64,000 bases of DNA from Nitrobacter sp963807355 (lineage in GTDB: Bacteria > Pseudomonadota > Alphaproteobacteria > Rhizobiales > Xanthobacteraceae). Positions 33,094-41,490 of this stretch are shown here, piece after piece. The stretch spans positions 1 through 64,000 of the forward strand of contig CAWEBX010000033.1 of NCBI GenBank assembly GCA_963807355.1, given 5' to 3'. The first letter of the stretch is position 1; each line of letters starts with the position of its first letter. Under the pieces are notes generated by a model that ran no database searches, was not told where the DNA came from, and saw only the letters and a program-made list of their open reading frames with translations. A program made the position numbers and the translations under genes.

Positions 33094-34521
33094 ATGGAAA
33101 GAAACAGCCTTTTGTCTACCTTTCAGGATTTCGGCCTTGCCGATCCGATTTTGCGTGCGCTCGCGGAAGAAAACTATCTGACGCCCACGCCCATCCAAGC
33201 TCAAACCATTCCTCTTGCCCTTACGGGACGCGACATTGTCGGGATTGCCCAGACTGGCACCGGCAAGACGGCGGCCTTCGCGCTGCCGATCTTGCATCGG
33301 CTGCTGCAGAATCGCATCAAGCCGCAATCCAAGAACTGCCGGGTTCTGGTGCTCAGCCCAACGCGCGAGCTTTCGGGCCAGATCCTCGAAAACTTCAACG
33401 CCTACGGCCGTCACATGCGCCTGACTTCGGCTCTCGCGATCGGCGGCGTCCCGATGGGACGGCAGGTCCGCTCGGTCATGCACGGCGTCGACGTCATGGT
33501 CGCTACGCCAGGACGCTTGCTCGATCTCGTTCAAAGCAACGGCCTGAAGCTCGGCCAGGTCGAATTTCTCGTGCTGGACGAAGCCGATCGTATGCTCGAC
33601 ATGGGCTTCATCCATGACATTCGCAAAGTCATCGCCAAGCTGCCGGTGAAGCGGCAAACGCTGCTTTTCTCGGCCACCATGCCAAAGGACATCGCAGAAC
33701 TCGCCAACCAGATGTTACGCGATCCGGCTCGCGTCGCGGTAACGCCGGTCGCCTCGACCGTAGACCGCATCGCCCAGCGCATCATCCAGGTCGATCATGC
33801 CAGCAAAACCGCGCTCCTGGCCCAGCTTCTGAAGCAGGAGCCGGTGAATCGGGCGTTGATTTTCACGCGGACCAAGCATGGCGCCGACAAGGTCGTGAAG
33901 AGCCTTGCCAAGTCCGGCATCAGGTCTGATGCGATCCACGGCAACAAATCGCAAAACCACCGCGAGCGCGTGCTGGCGGCGTTCCGAACCGGCGAGATTC
34001 GGACGCTGGTTGCGACCGACATCGCGGCGCGGGGCATCGACGTTGACGGGATCAGCCACGTCGTCAATTTCGACCTCCCGAATGTCCCGGAGACTTACGT
34101 CCATCGCATTGGCCGCACCGCGCGAGCAGGCACTGAAGGCGCGGCGATCTCACTGGTCGCCGGAGCAGAAGAAATGGCCTATCTCCGCGATATCGAGAAG
34201 CTGATCCGCGTGGTGCTCCCAAGAGAAGACCGCCGGACACCGGGGCAGCGCGAGACTGCGTCGGCTCACCCGCAGCATCGCAGTGGACGCCCCACCCCCC
34301 ATGGTCATGCGGCCAGAGTGGGCGAGGCCCCCTCGGGGAAGGGTTCGCGCCGACGCAGCGGCAAGGGGACGCCGCAAACGAACCGCCGATCGGAAACCGC
34401 CCGGCAAGAGCCCTCCCGTTCATCACAGGGGAGTAAGGCCGACGGGATACAGGGGGTTGCGTTCCTGCATCGCAAAAGCCGGCCGGCGCGCCTTAAATCC
34501 AACCAGCCGCCTCAGCGCTAG
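33094..34521 (+). CDS. DEAD-box RNA helicase
   Basis: The 475-residue protein starts MERNSLLSTFQDFGLADPIL. Its motifs in order are the Q motif (PTPIQAQ), AQTGTGKT (52-59), PTREL, TPGR, DEAD (162-165), SAT (193-195), RGID and HRIGRTARAG. The C-terminal tail (about 100 residues) is basic and rich in Arg, Ser, Gly and Pro, as in RhlE-type helicases, and probably binds RNA. A GTG start at 33037 would add 19 residues. It precedes IF-1 and cold-shock genes, which suggests a role in RNA remodelling at low temperature or in ribosome assembly. Confidence 0.88.
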   Translation: MERNSLLSTFQDFGLADPILRALAEENYLTPTPIQAQTIPLALTGRDIVGIAQTGTGKTAAFALPILHRLLQNRIKPQSKNCRVLVLSPTRELSGQILENFNAYGRHMRLTSALAIGGVPMGRQVRSVMHGVDVMVATPGRLLDLVQSNGLKLGQVEFLVLDEADRMLDMGFIHDIRKVIAKLPVKRQTLLFSATMPKDIAELANQMLRDPARVAVTPVASTVDRIAQRIIQVDHASKTALLAQLLKQEPVNRALIFTRTKHGADKVVKSLAKSGIRSDAIHGNKSQNHRERVLAAFRTGEIRTLVATDIAARGIDVDGISHVVNFDLPNVPETYVHRIGRTARAGTEGAAISLVAGAEEMAYLRDIEKLIRVVLPREDRRTPGQRETASAHPQHRSGRPTPHGHAARVGEAPSGKGSRRRSGKGTPQTNRRSETARQEPSRSSQGSKADGIQGVAFLHRKSRPARLKSNQPPQR

Positions 34522-34786
34522 CGGGTGAATGTGACGTTTGCTATCCACTCGCGGCAAGTCGATAAGAGAATGCCGATCAAGAGATCATTTGCAGGACTGC
34601 TGTGCAGGACTCCTGCCCGACGGATGCAAATGCTAGAATCGCAAGACCAGAGCGGGCGAGCAAGTAGCGGTTTTCCGACCCTTCCCGCTTGTCAGAATAT
34701 CGGAATCGATCACGGTCATGGTTTTGGATCGCTTCGATCCACCATCATCGTGATCTAGTGAACCGCCACTCGATCCGGAGAAACTC

Positions 34787-35068
34787 ATGGCGAAAGAAGA
34801 ACTGATCCAGTTCGAAGGACTGGTTACCGAAATTCTGCCCGACGCCCGCTATCGGGTGCAGCTCGATGCCGGACACGAAATCGTTGCCTATACCGCCGGC
34901 AAGATGAAAAAAAATCGGATCAAGACGCTGGCCGGCGACCGCGTCACCATCGAGATGTCCCCCTACGATCTGGAGAAGGGACGTCTGATCTTCCGGCACA
35001 AGGACGAGCGCCCCGGCGGTCCGCCGCGCAGCGGACCACCGCGCGGTGGCCAGTTTCGCCGCAGATAA
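34787..35068 (+). CDS. infA: Translation initiation factor IF-1 with Arg/Gly/Pro tail
   Basis: Residues 1-71 form the S1-like OB fold of IF-1 (MAKEELIQFEGLVTEILPDA, IVAYTAGKMKKNRIKTLAGD, ending RLIFRHKD). IF-1 binds the ribosomal A site during initiation. The usual length is about 72 residues; here about 21 residues rich in Gly, Pro and Arg follow (GGPPRSGPPRGGQFRRR). It may be a second, specialised IF-1 copy. The neighbours are a DEAD-box helicase and a cold-shock protein. Confidence 0.9.
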   Translation: MAKEELIQFEGLVTEILPDARYRVQLDAGHEIVAYTAGKMKKNRIKTLAGDRVTIEMSPYDLEKGRLIFRHKDERPGGPPRSGPPRGGQFRRR

Positions 35069-35324
35069 CCCCTTCTCCGCGTGGGGGAAGACCGCTCGCC
35101 GATAAGGGGGCCAAAGGCCCGGCAACGCATCTTTAAAAAATCCTGCACGTCAGGATTGTTTCGGAGCTTACCTTCGAATAATATACGGTTAGCGATTTTC
35201 GGCCGGACGACATTAGCTACCACCGGTATAGCCGGTTTAGACGCTGACGACCCTTCCAAAAATCCAATCTCACCAGCCCGCCAAAAGCGGGCTTCGACAT
35301 ACGTACTTGATAAAGGGACTACCC
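35069..35324 (+). promoter_or_regulatory. Long leader of the cold-shock gene with hairpin
   Basis: The 256 bases before the cold-shock gene hold no coding frame. AGCCCGC-CAAAA-GCGGGCT (35275-35293) is a perfect 7-bp hairpin about 30 bases before the start codon. Cold-shock mRNAs typically have long structured leaders that change fold with temperature. Such a role here is inference from length, position and structure. Confidence 0.4.
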
Positions 35325-35537
35325 GTGAGCATGGGAACCGTGAAGTGGTTTAACGCAACCAAGGGCTACGGCTTCATTCAACCTGACGATGGCGGCAACG
35401 ACGTGTTCGTTCACATCAGCGCAGTTGAGCGTGCCGGACTCGGAACGCTGCGTGAAGGACAGAAGATCAGCTACGAAATCGTCGCTGATCGCCGTTCTGG
35501 AAAATCTTCAGCCGACAATCTCCGCGCGGCTGGTTAG
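35325..35537 (+). CDS. Cold-shock protein (CspA family)
   Basis: The 70-residue protein, read from a GTG at 35325 (AAGGGA upstream), starts MSMGTVKWFNATKGYGFIQP. It has both RNA-binding motifs of the cold-shock domain: RNP1 (KGYGFIQ) and RNP2 (DVFVHIS). It binds single-stranded nucleic acid and acts as an RNA chaperone. The ATG at 35331 is an alternative start. A strong terminator follows 42 bases after the stop. Confidence 0.92.
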   Translation: MSMGTVKWFNATKGYGFIQPDDGGNDVFVHISAVERAGLGTLREGQKISYEIVADRRSGKSSADNLRAAG

Positions 35538-35578
35538 GCAGCGACCTGCTCCTGTTGATAACCAAAAGATCACATCAG

Positions 35579-35612
35579 AAAAAAGGCCGCGCCCTCAGCG
35601 CGGCCTTTTTTT
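35579..35612 (+). terminator. Rho-independent terminator of the cold-shock gene
   Basis: AAAAAAGGCCGCGC-CCTCA-GCGCGGCCTTTTTTT is a perfect GC-rich stem flanked by A and T tracts, so it can act in both directions. It sits after the cold-shock gene and faces the convergent TadE-like gene. Confidence 0.9.
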
Positions 35613-35647
35613 GGTTTGTGAGGATACCTTGGAGTGTTCGCGTAACT

Positions 35648-36384
35648 TCAACTGGTCGGGCAAGGAGGATACATGCCAGAGGCCGGCGTGGGATAGGTGA
35701 CGCAGCTGAACTTACGCGGGCGGGTATAAGTGGTGTCGCTTAGCCTGATGCCCGCCTTCGACATCACGTAGCCGAGGACCGGCTCATAAAGATAGCTGAC
35801 CTCGCTGAAGATCAGGTACTGATTGGGGAGCACGTTGCCAGACGAATCCCGCCCGATGAGCCCCGGGGGTATGCCGACTGTCGACCCTGTGCCTCGCGGT
35901 GCTTTACCCTGGCTCCATTGCACCCGCGCCACCGAGGTCGCAGGATCGATATACAACTCTGAAATCGTGGCCTGAACGGGTGCCGAGTTATAGGGCCACA
36001 TGATGCCATAGCTGGCAGCCAAAAAATTCGTCACATCGGCATCGTTAACCCCCTGGACTGCGAGGTGAGATCGGACAGAGTCCGCGCGACCAGCGTGACC
36101 TTGCGATTGACAGCCACACCTGATGACACCTCGATGGTCCCGAACAGCATCACCAGCATCATCGGCACGATCATCGCAAACTCGGTCGCTGCCATGCCGC
36201 GCGAATCCCGCCGCAGCGCTGCGGCCGTACGTCTGAGGCAAGACCGGATGCTCGAGCCATTTCCGTACCGATAGAATCGGAACGAGGCCCCAGATTCTTG
36301 TTTTGACGCGTTGTCTTCACGCGAACCGGTATCCACTTCGCTCGAAAACACTCTAGACATCGGCTTCACATTCTCAATTCGCAT
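35648..36384 (-). pseudogene. TadE-like pilus assembly gene with one frameshift
   Basis: The N-terminal part (frame ending 36031) has the TadE-like membrane segment: SRGMAATEFAMIVPMMLVML, then VAVNRKVTLVARTLSDLTSQ. Near 36057 the family sequence moves to the next frame as VQGVNDADVTNFLAASYGIM and runs to 35648 (VLGYVMSKAGIRLSDTTYTR). One missing base explains the split. TadE-like proteins are minor pseudopilins or anchors of Flp pili. The 5' end overlaps a dispersed repeat at 36283-36357, and the true start codon is unclear. It could be a real pseudogene or a base error. Confidence 0.65.
36283..36357 (+). repeat. Dispersed intergenic repeat, copy 2
   Basis: This copy contains TTTTGACGCGTTGTC, TTCACGCGAACCGG and TATCCACTTCGCTCGAAAAC, ending CTCTAG, matching the copies near 10430 and (inverted) 50193. 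It lies at the 5' end of the frameshifted TadE-like gene and may have displaced its start region. Confidence 0.65.
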
Positions 36385-36411
36385 ACACTGCCGTTTCCCG
36401 CATACCGATCA

Positions 36412-36978
36412 TCAGGATGATGGTGTCGGGGCCGGATAGGGCTCGTTCTTGAAGGCGGCCGTCGCCGACAGCAGCCGTTTGCTGCCGCTCAGGTTGGCGA
36501 GATTGTAGCCCAGTCCGGTGACATACAGCGGCCACTGATAGAACAGCCTCACAACGACGATATCCCCCGGGCCGCCCGGATTGTATTGGGTGTTATCGAC
36601 GAAGTTTCCTCCCGAGATCGGATCGGAGATCGTCACGCTCCCGAAACCGGAGGGATAGCTCTGGACATCGACAAAGATTCCGTTCTCACAGTCAAACAGA
36701 CTACCGGCGTACTTGCAGACGATGTTGGCCTTGAAGCTCTGTTTTGTGAGATTGCTGATCTGCGCCTGACCGGTCATGATCGCGCGCGCGGAGTCCTGCA
36801 AGGCGGTCTCAAGGCTCTGGCTCGCAAAAAACACCAATCCTGTCTCGATAATCGCGAACAGGAGCGCGAAGAACAGCGGTGCGACGAGAGCAAATTCCAC
36901 CGCCGCGGACCCGCGCTGATTGCCGCGAAAACGAGCCGCGCTTACGGCTGTGGACCTGAAGCGGAGAAACGGCGACAT
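36412..36978 (-). CDS. TadE/TadG-like pilus assembly protein
   Basis: The 188-residue protein starts MSPFLRFRSTAVSAARFRGN. The TadE-like hydrophobic segment GSAAVEFALVAPLFFALLFA with the invariant Glu is followed by IIETGLVFFASQSLETALQD. The C-terminal part (SYPSGFGSVTISDPISGG and beyond) is predicted to be periplasmic. It is a minor pilin-like component of the Flp/Tad system. It is encoded next to a second TadE-like gene, on the strand opposite to the main Tad operon. Confidence 0.8.
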   Translation of the reverse strand: MSPFLRFRSTAVSAARFRGNQRGSAAVEFALVAPLFFALLFAIIETGLVFFASQSLETALQDSARAIMTGQAQISNLTKQSFKANIVCKYAGSLFDCENGIFVDVQSYPSGFGSVTISDPISGGNFVDNTQYNPGGPGDIVVVRLFYQWPLYVTGLGYNLANLSGSKRLLSATAAFKNEPYPAPTPSS

Positions 36979-37161
36979 CGTGAAATCCTTGCACACGACG
37001 GGATTTATCTACCGTCAAGGACTAGCCGAAACTGATTGTTGAAGTGTTTCGCCAGATAGGAGCAGAATGCCCCTCGCCGTATACCAGATATTAACCGATT
37101 CAGGATCGGTGAAGCAGTGCTGCTGCCAGCAGAGCTGGAAGCCAGTCATCAAGCGGCGTTC

Positions 37162-37653
37162 TTATTTTGTGGAGGTGCCGCCGGCCTGCGAACTCAGATT
37201 GCTGGCCTGGTCCATTGTCGCCTTGAAGTAAGCGGTGCTGTCCCCGAGGGTGACCCGCTTCTGGCAAATCGGCATGCAGCTATACGATTCACGCTCCAGG
37301 CCCCGATAGACCGTCACCACCTGATCGCTCGGCCCTTCGACCTGAATGATGCGATCGACGAGAATGCTTCCAGCGCGGTCCATCGCAATCACGTTGGTTG
37401 CGCCATAACCCTTACCGGTCACGACAACGAGGCCGCCAGGCTGCAGGGTAACGTCGGCAATTAGCGGGTTACCGACCACAATCGTCGCGATATGCCCGGG
37501 CAGCCTGACCAGCTTCGCCTGGTCGACATTGACCGAAATCGGCTCACTGGTCACTTCGGCGGGAGCCGCCACCGGACCAAGCAAGATCGCCGCTGCGAGC
37601 GACATGCCGATGACCGAAGCAGGCGAAGGGCCGCGCAGGGACTTAAACCACAT
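37162..37653 (-). CDS. Pilus assembly N-terminal domain protein (CpaC N-domain-like)
   Basis: The 163-residue exported protein has a signal peptide (ending near APA-EV). The domain SVNVDQAKLVRLPGHIATIV, then VVGNPLIADVTLQ and GLVVVTGKGYGATNVIAMD, is the one found at the N-terminus of CpaC/T2SS-T3SS secretins, here without the secretin part. Four cysteines occur near the C-terminus region (SYSCMPICQKR has two). It may assist assembly of the Flp secretin in the periplasm. Confidence 0.75.
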   Translation of the reverse strand: MWFKSLRGPSPASVIGMSLAAAILLGPVAAPAEVTSEPISVNVDQAKLVRLPGHIATIVVGNPLIADVTLQPGGLVVVTGKGYGATNVIAMDRAGSILVDRIIQVEGPSDQVVTVYRGLERESYSCMPICQKRVTLGDSTAYFKATMDQASNLSSQAGGTSTK

Positions 37654-38035
37654 ACTCTACTCCGGAACGCACAGGGGCCGAAAAGGACAATGCCAACACT
37701 GCCGGCCACGACGTGAAATTTGCCGTTAATTGATGAATGAACTGCAAACGCGTACCAGGGGAAGCCGGCGCCTCGCTTTCGGACGGAGGGCGATCTGCAG
37801 AAGCCGCCGCCGCGAACATGCTCCAGCGCGACTTCTAAGTAGAACGCATTTTTATAAACCTCCCTTAAATATAAATTCACTCTGAGGCACACATAGCCCT
37901 TTATGGCCGTGTTTCTTCAATCGAATTAACTGCGCTGCAATTCTCCCCGCTTACGGTGACGACATGGTCACGGTGCTGAGAACGCCGTTAGGACCAGGTG
38001 TAGTTCGACAGCCACGTGAGCACATGGAGCCAGTT
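37654..38035. other. Divergent intergenic region before flp
   Basis: This region separates the pilus N-domain gene (minus) from the pilin gene (plus) and should contain both promoters. A stretch near 37840-37890 is AT-rich (TTTTTATAAACC, TTAAATATAAATTC). No additional gene was supported. A GGAG ribosome-binding site lies just before the pilin ATG. Confidence 0.45.
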
Positions 38036-38200
38036 ATGAAGAGCCTTTTTTCGCGTTTTCTGAAGGATGAGTCCGGCGCGACCGCCATCGAATATGGCCT
38101 GATCGCCGCCGGCATTGCCGTCGTGATCATCACCGCCGTCAACGCGCTCGGAACCCAGCTGAACACCACGTTCGAGAAGGTCACCACCGATATGAAGTAA
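38036..38200 (+). CDS. flp: Flp-type type IVb pilin
   Basis: The 54-residue prepilin begins MKSLFSRFLKDESGATAIEY. The prepilin peptidase site GATAIEYG (cleavage after Gly, Glu at +5 and Tyr next to it) and the hydrophobic helix GLIAAGIAVVIITAVNAL are diagnostic of Flp pilins. It is the major subunit of the Tad pilus, used for surface adhesion. Several in-frame upstream starts exist, but the ATG at 38036 fits the family length and a GGAG site. Confidence 0.92.
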   Translation: MKSLFSRFLKDESGATAIEYGLIAAGIAVVIITAVNALGTQLNTTFEKVTTDMK

Positions 38201-38226
38201 GCGAAAGCCTTCCGCTTTTGCGATCG

Positions 38227-38254
38227 AAAAGGTCCCGGCATGCCGGGACCTTTT
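38227..38254 (+). terminator. Rho-independent terminator after flp
   Basis: AAAAGGTCCCGGCATGCCGGGACCTTTT is a perfect palindrome with a 10-bp stem and flanking A and T tracts, about 27 bases after the pilin stop. It probably ends or attenuates transcription so that pilin is made in excess over the downstream tad genes. Confidence 0.85.
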
Positions 38255-38292
38255 CTGTTCCTACTTCCCTTCTTTTTCGCGCAGCCACGATC

Positions 38293-38430
38293 ATGTCGAG
38301 ACCTTCCGTGCCCAAGACGCATTCTCCGTCCTATGATGAGCCAACGAAACGGGCGATCCAAACCATTTGCGTGGCACTCACCATCGCCGTCATTGCCATC
38401 GCAGCCAGAATTATCGCTGTATGGCCATGA
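38293..38430 (+). CDS. Small membrane protein between flp and cpaA (45 aa)
   Basis: The 45-residue frame begins MSRPSVPKTHSPSYDEPTKR and continues into one hydrophobic segment (AIQTICVALTIAVIAIAARI), ending AVWP. Position inside the Tad locus and a clean polar/hydrophobic layout support it. No family is recognised, and coding status is moderately certain. Confidence 0.45.
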   Translation: MSRPSVPKTHSPSYDEPTKRAIQTICVALTIAVIAIAARIIAVWP

Positions 38431-38521
38431 CCTTTCTCATTTCCAGAATGTTCACATCGGACGGCTACGGTCGGACTCCATAACGGATTACGCCGTAGAG
38501 GAAATCGGGACTGGTATCTCC

Positions 38522-39046
38522 ATGGCACTCGATGTCGCACGATTGCTGTTATTCCCCGCCTTGATGGCGTTCGCGGCCGCGAGCGATCTGCTTACCATGA
38601 CGATCTCGAATCGAGTCTCGCTGCTTTTGGTGGCCGGCTTTCTCGTGATGGCTCTCCTGAGCGGCATGGGACTTCACGAGATGCTATCCTATGCGGGAGC
38701 GGGGCTGGCGGTTCTCGTTGTGGCCTTCTCCTGTTTTGTGATGGGTTGGATCGGCGGCGGCGACGCCAAGGTGGCCGCCGCGGCCGCCCTCTGGTTCGGC
38801 TTCGGGCATACGCTGGAATATCTCGTCTATGCTTCCCTGCTCGGCGGAGTTCTGACGCTATTGCTGCTCCAGTTCCGGCAATGGCCATTGCCGGCATCGC
38901 TTTACAATCAAGACTGGCTACTCCGACTGCACGGCAAGAATACAGGAATTCCCTATGGCATCGCGCTCGCGTTTGCCGCTCTGCTGATTTATCCGGAAAC
39001 CGACTGGATACGTGCGGTCGATCTGACGCGCTTTGGTTTCCAGTGA
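38522..39046 (+). CDS. cpaA: Prepilin peptidase CpaA/TadV
   Basis: The 174-residue membrane protein has about five or six helices. Both aspartates of the type IV prepilin peptidase site are present: one in AAASDLLTMTISNRVS and the other in the GGGDAK motif (GWIGGGDAKVAAA). It cleaves and processes the Flp prepilin. The ATG at 38522 fits the family, while the longer open frame starting 38240 covers the upstream small gene and is not used. Confidence 0.9.
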   Translation: MALDVARLLLFPALMAFAAASDLLTMTISNRVSLLLVAGFLVMALLSGMGLHEMLSYAGAGLAVLVVAFSCFVMGWIGGGDAKVAAAAALWFGFGHTLEYLVYASLLGGVLTLLLLQFRQWPLPASLYNQDWLLRLHGKNTGIPYGIALAFAALLIYPETDWIRAVDLTRFGFQ

Positions 39047-39172
39047 TCGCGCACAAGCAACATCTCATTAACGCGATTTAGATACGCCTCATTAACCATG
39101 CTTTGACGAATAAATGTTCAACTCCCGTGACGGCGACGCAAGCGCGGCGCTGTAACGTGGAAAATCAAGCGC

Positions 39173-39955
39173 ATGAATACCGCACGCATTGTCGTTCTGA
39201 CTATCGCAGTCGGCGCTGGCGGCCTCGCCGCCTACCTCGCGAGCGGATCCGACAAGAAACCCGAACCCGCTCAGACGGTACAACTCCCGACCGTCGATGT
39301 CCTGGTTGCGAAGTCCGACATCCCGCTCGGCCAGGCGGTCACCGCAAGCGACGTGGCATGGCAGACCTGGCCAGCGGATAGCGCCAGCAGCAGCTTCATT
39401 CGCCGCGACCGACGCCCGGACGCCACCACGCAACTCGAGGGGTCGATCGCCCGCTCGCCCTTCATCGCCGGAGAGCCCATTCGCGAACCCAAGCTCGTAA
39501 GCGCAAAGGGATCCGGGTTTATGGCGGCGATCCTGCCAACGGGGATGCGCGCGATTTCGACCGAAATTTCGCCGGAGACAGGAGCTGGCGGCTTCATTCT
39601 TCCCAATGACCGCGTCGACGTGATCCTCTCGAGGCGGGAGAAAGACGCCGATCATCCGAGCGGGGATTCCGTCAACTCGGAGACCATTCTCAGCAACGTG
39701 CGCGTTCTCGCGGTCGATCAGACCATCGAGGAGAAGAACGGGCAAAAGGTCGTGGTCGGCAGGACCGCAACGCTCGAATTGAAACCGGAGCAGGCGGAGA
39801 CGCTGGCGCGGTCGCGCCAGATGGGAACGCTGTCGCTCGCGCTGCGCAGCCTCGCCGACGCCAATGTTCCGGAAAGCGACACCGATGATCGGAGGCGCGA
39901 CAGCATCAATGTCGTCCGTTACGGCGTTCCGTCTCAAACCACCGTGCAGAGGTAA
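39173..39955 (+). CDS. cpaB: Flp pilus assembly protein CpaB/RcpC
   Basis: The 260-residue protein has an N-terminal membrane anchor (ARIVVLTIAVGAGGLAAYLA), a SAF domain (VDVLVAKSDIPLGQAVTASD) and a second domain GMRAISTEISPETGAGGFIL followed by DRVDVILSR. CpaB is a periplasmic Tad component associated with the secretin. Its stop overlaps the ATG of cpaC (TAATG). Confidence 0.92.
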   Translation: MNTARIVVLTIAVGAGGLAAYLASGSDKKPEPAQTVQLPTVDVLVAKSDIPLGQAVTASDVAWQTWPADSASSSFIRRDRRPDATTQLEGSIARSPFIAGEPIREPKLVSAKGSGFMAAILPTGMRAISTEISPETGAGGFILPNDRVDVILSRREKDADHPSGDSVNSETILSNVRVLAVDQTIEEKNGQKVVVGRTATLELKPEQAETLARSRQMGTLSLALRSLADANVPESDTDDRRRDSINVVRYGVPSQTTVQR

Positions 39956-41469
39956 TGAGGACGCCCGTCATGGAATGGACGACAAAACCAACATCAGTAC
40001 GGGCCTTTGTGTCACGGTCATTCGCCTTCGCGGCAATTGGCGCTTTCACGCTGAACCCGGCGCTGACGCCGGTGTTCGCGAGCGATTACCGCGTGTCCGC
40101 CGCAACGGCCGGCGCAAAGATGTCCGCGCAATCTCTCTCGCTCGGTATCGGTAAGTCGGTGGTCGTGGATTTGCCCCGCGATGTGAAGGACGTTCTGGTC
40201 GCCGACCCGAAGATCGCAAATGCCATGGTGAGGTCAGCGCAACGCGCCTACATCATCGGCGCGGCAGTCGGCCAAACCAACATCATATTCTTTGACAGCA
40301 GCGGCCAGCAGATCTCGGCTTACGATATCGCGGTCACGCGCGACCTAAACGGCTTGCGCACAGCGCTCAAGCAACTCTTGCCGAATTCCGCTATCAAGGT
40401 CGATGGTTTGGGCGACGGAGTCATGCTTTCAGGATGGGTATCGAGCCCGATCGAGGCGCAACAGGCTGGCGATCTCGCCGCACGCCTTGCCGACGGCGCA
40501 CAAAAAGTCGTCAACAATATCGCCGTACGGGGTCGCGACCAGGTCATGCTCAAGGTCACGGTCGCCGAAGTCGCTCGCACCATCATCAAGCAGATGGGCA
40601 TCGACCTCACCGCCAACATGAACTACGGCACCGCGGTCGTGAACTTCAGCAATTCGAATCCGTTCACCGCTCTCGGTAGGCCGCTTGTAACTGGAAATGG
40701 TCTTAGCGGATCCTCCGGCCTGACAAATCTCCTGCCTGGGCAGGCCGGCTATCCGGGGGTGGTCCCGAGCGTACAGGCTACGCTTCGCGCCATGGAAAGC
40801 GCAGGTGTGATCCGGACGCTCGCCGAGCCGAACCTCACCGCGATATCCGGTGAGTCGGCGACGTTCGTGTCGGGAGGCGAATTTCCCATTCCAGCGGGCT
40901 ATTCATGCGATCCAGCAACCCGGGTCTGTTTGACGCAGATCAGATTCAAGAAGTTCGGCATCTCGCTGAATTTCACGCCGGTGGTACTGACCGAAGGCCG
41001 GATCAGCCTGCGGGTGATGACCGAGGTTTCGGAACTGTCGAGCGAGAACTCGATGACGATAACCCAGACGATCGGCAACTCACTCACGGTGCCCTCAATA
41101 AGGACCCGGCGCGCGGAAACGACACTGGAGATTCCGTCCGGCGGCTCGATGGCCATGGCCGGTCTGATCCAGCAACAGACCAAGCAGGCCATCAACGGCT
41201 TGCCCGGTCTCACCCAGTTGCCGGTCCTCGGATCGCTGTTCCGCAGCCGCGACTATGTCAACGGACAGACCGAACTGGTGGTCCTCGTAACTCCCTATGT
41301 GGTGCGCGCCGTCGCACAAAAGGATCTGTCGCGGCCCGATGACGGTTTCGCCGACGCATCCGACCCGCAGTCCGACCTCCTGGGAAGCATCAACCGCATC
41401 TACGGCGCTCCAGGTCGTGCCGAACCCGCGCGTCCCTATCGCGGCACCTACGGCTTCATCACCGACTGA
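39955..41469 (+). CDS. cpaC: Flp pilus secretin CpaC/RcpA
   Basis: The 504-residue exported protein has a signal peptide ending near VFA-SD and the pilus N-domain (SLGIGKSVVVDLPRDVKDVL, MVRSAQRAYIIGAAVGQTNI). A BON-like segment (GLGDGVMLSGWVSSPIEAQQ) precedes the secretin domain (TLAEPNLTAISGESATFVSG, TELVVLVTPYVVRA). It forms the outer-membrane channel of the Tad pilus. An ATG at 39970 is an alternative start. Confidence 0.92.
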   Translation: MRTPVMEWTTKPTSVRAFVSRSFAFAAIGAFTLNPALTPVFASDYRVSAATAGAKMSAQSLSLGIGKSVVVDLPRDVKDVLVADPKIANAMVRSAQRAYIIGAAVGQTNIIFFDSSGQQISAYDIAVTRDLNGLRTALKQLLPNSAIKVDGLGDGVMLSGWVSSPIEAQQAGDLAARLADGAQKVVNNIAVRGRDQVMLKVTVAEVARTIIKQMGIDLTANMNYGTAVVNFSNSNPFTALGRPLVTGNGLSGSSGLTNLLPGQAGYPGVVPSVQATLRAMESAGVIRTLAEPNLTAISGESATFVSGGEFPIPAGYSCDPATRVCLTQIRFKKFGISLNFTPVVLTEGRISLRVMTEVSELSSENSMTITQTIGNSLTVPSIRTRRAETTLEIPSGGSMAMAGLIQQQTKQAINGLPGLTQLPVLGSLFRSRDYVNGQTELVVLVTPYVVRAVAQKDLSRPDDGFADASDPQSDLLGSINRIYGAPGRAEPARPYRGTYGFITD

Positions 41470-41490
41470 GGCGGGCAAGGAACGAAAACG

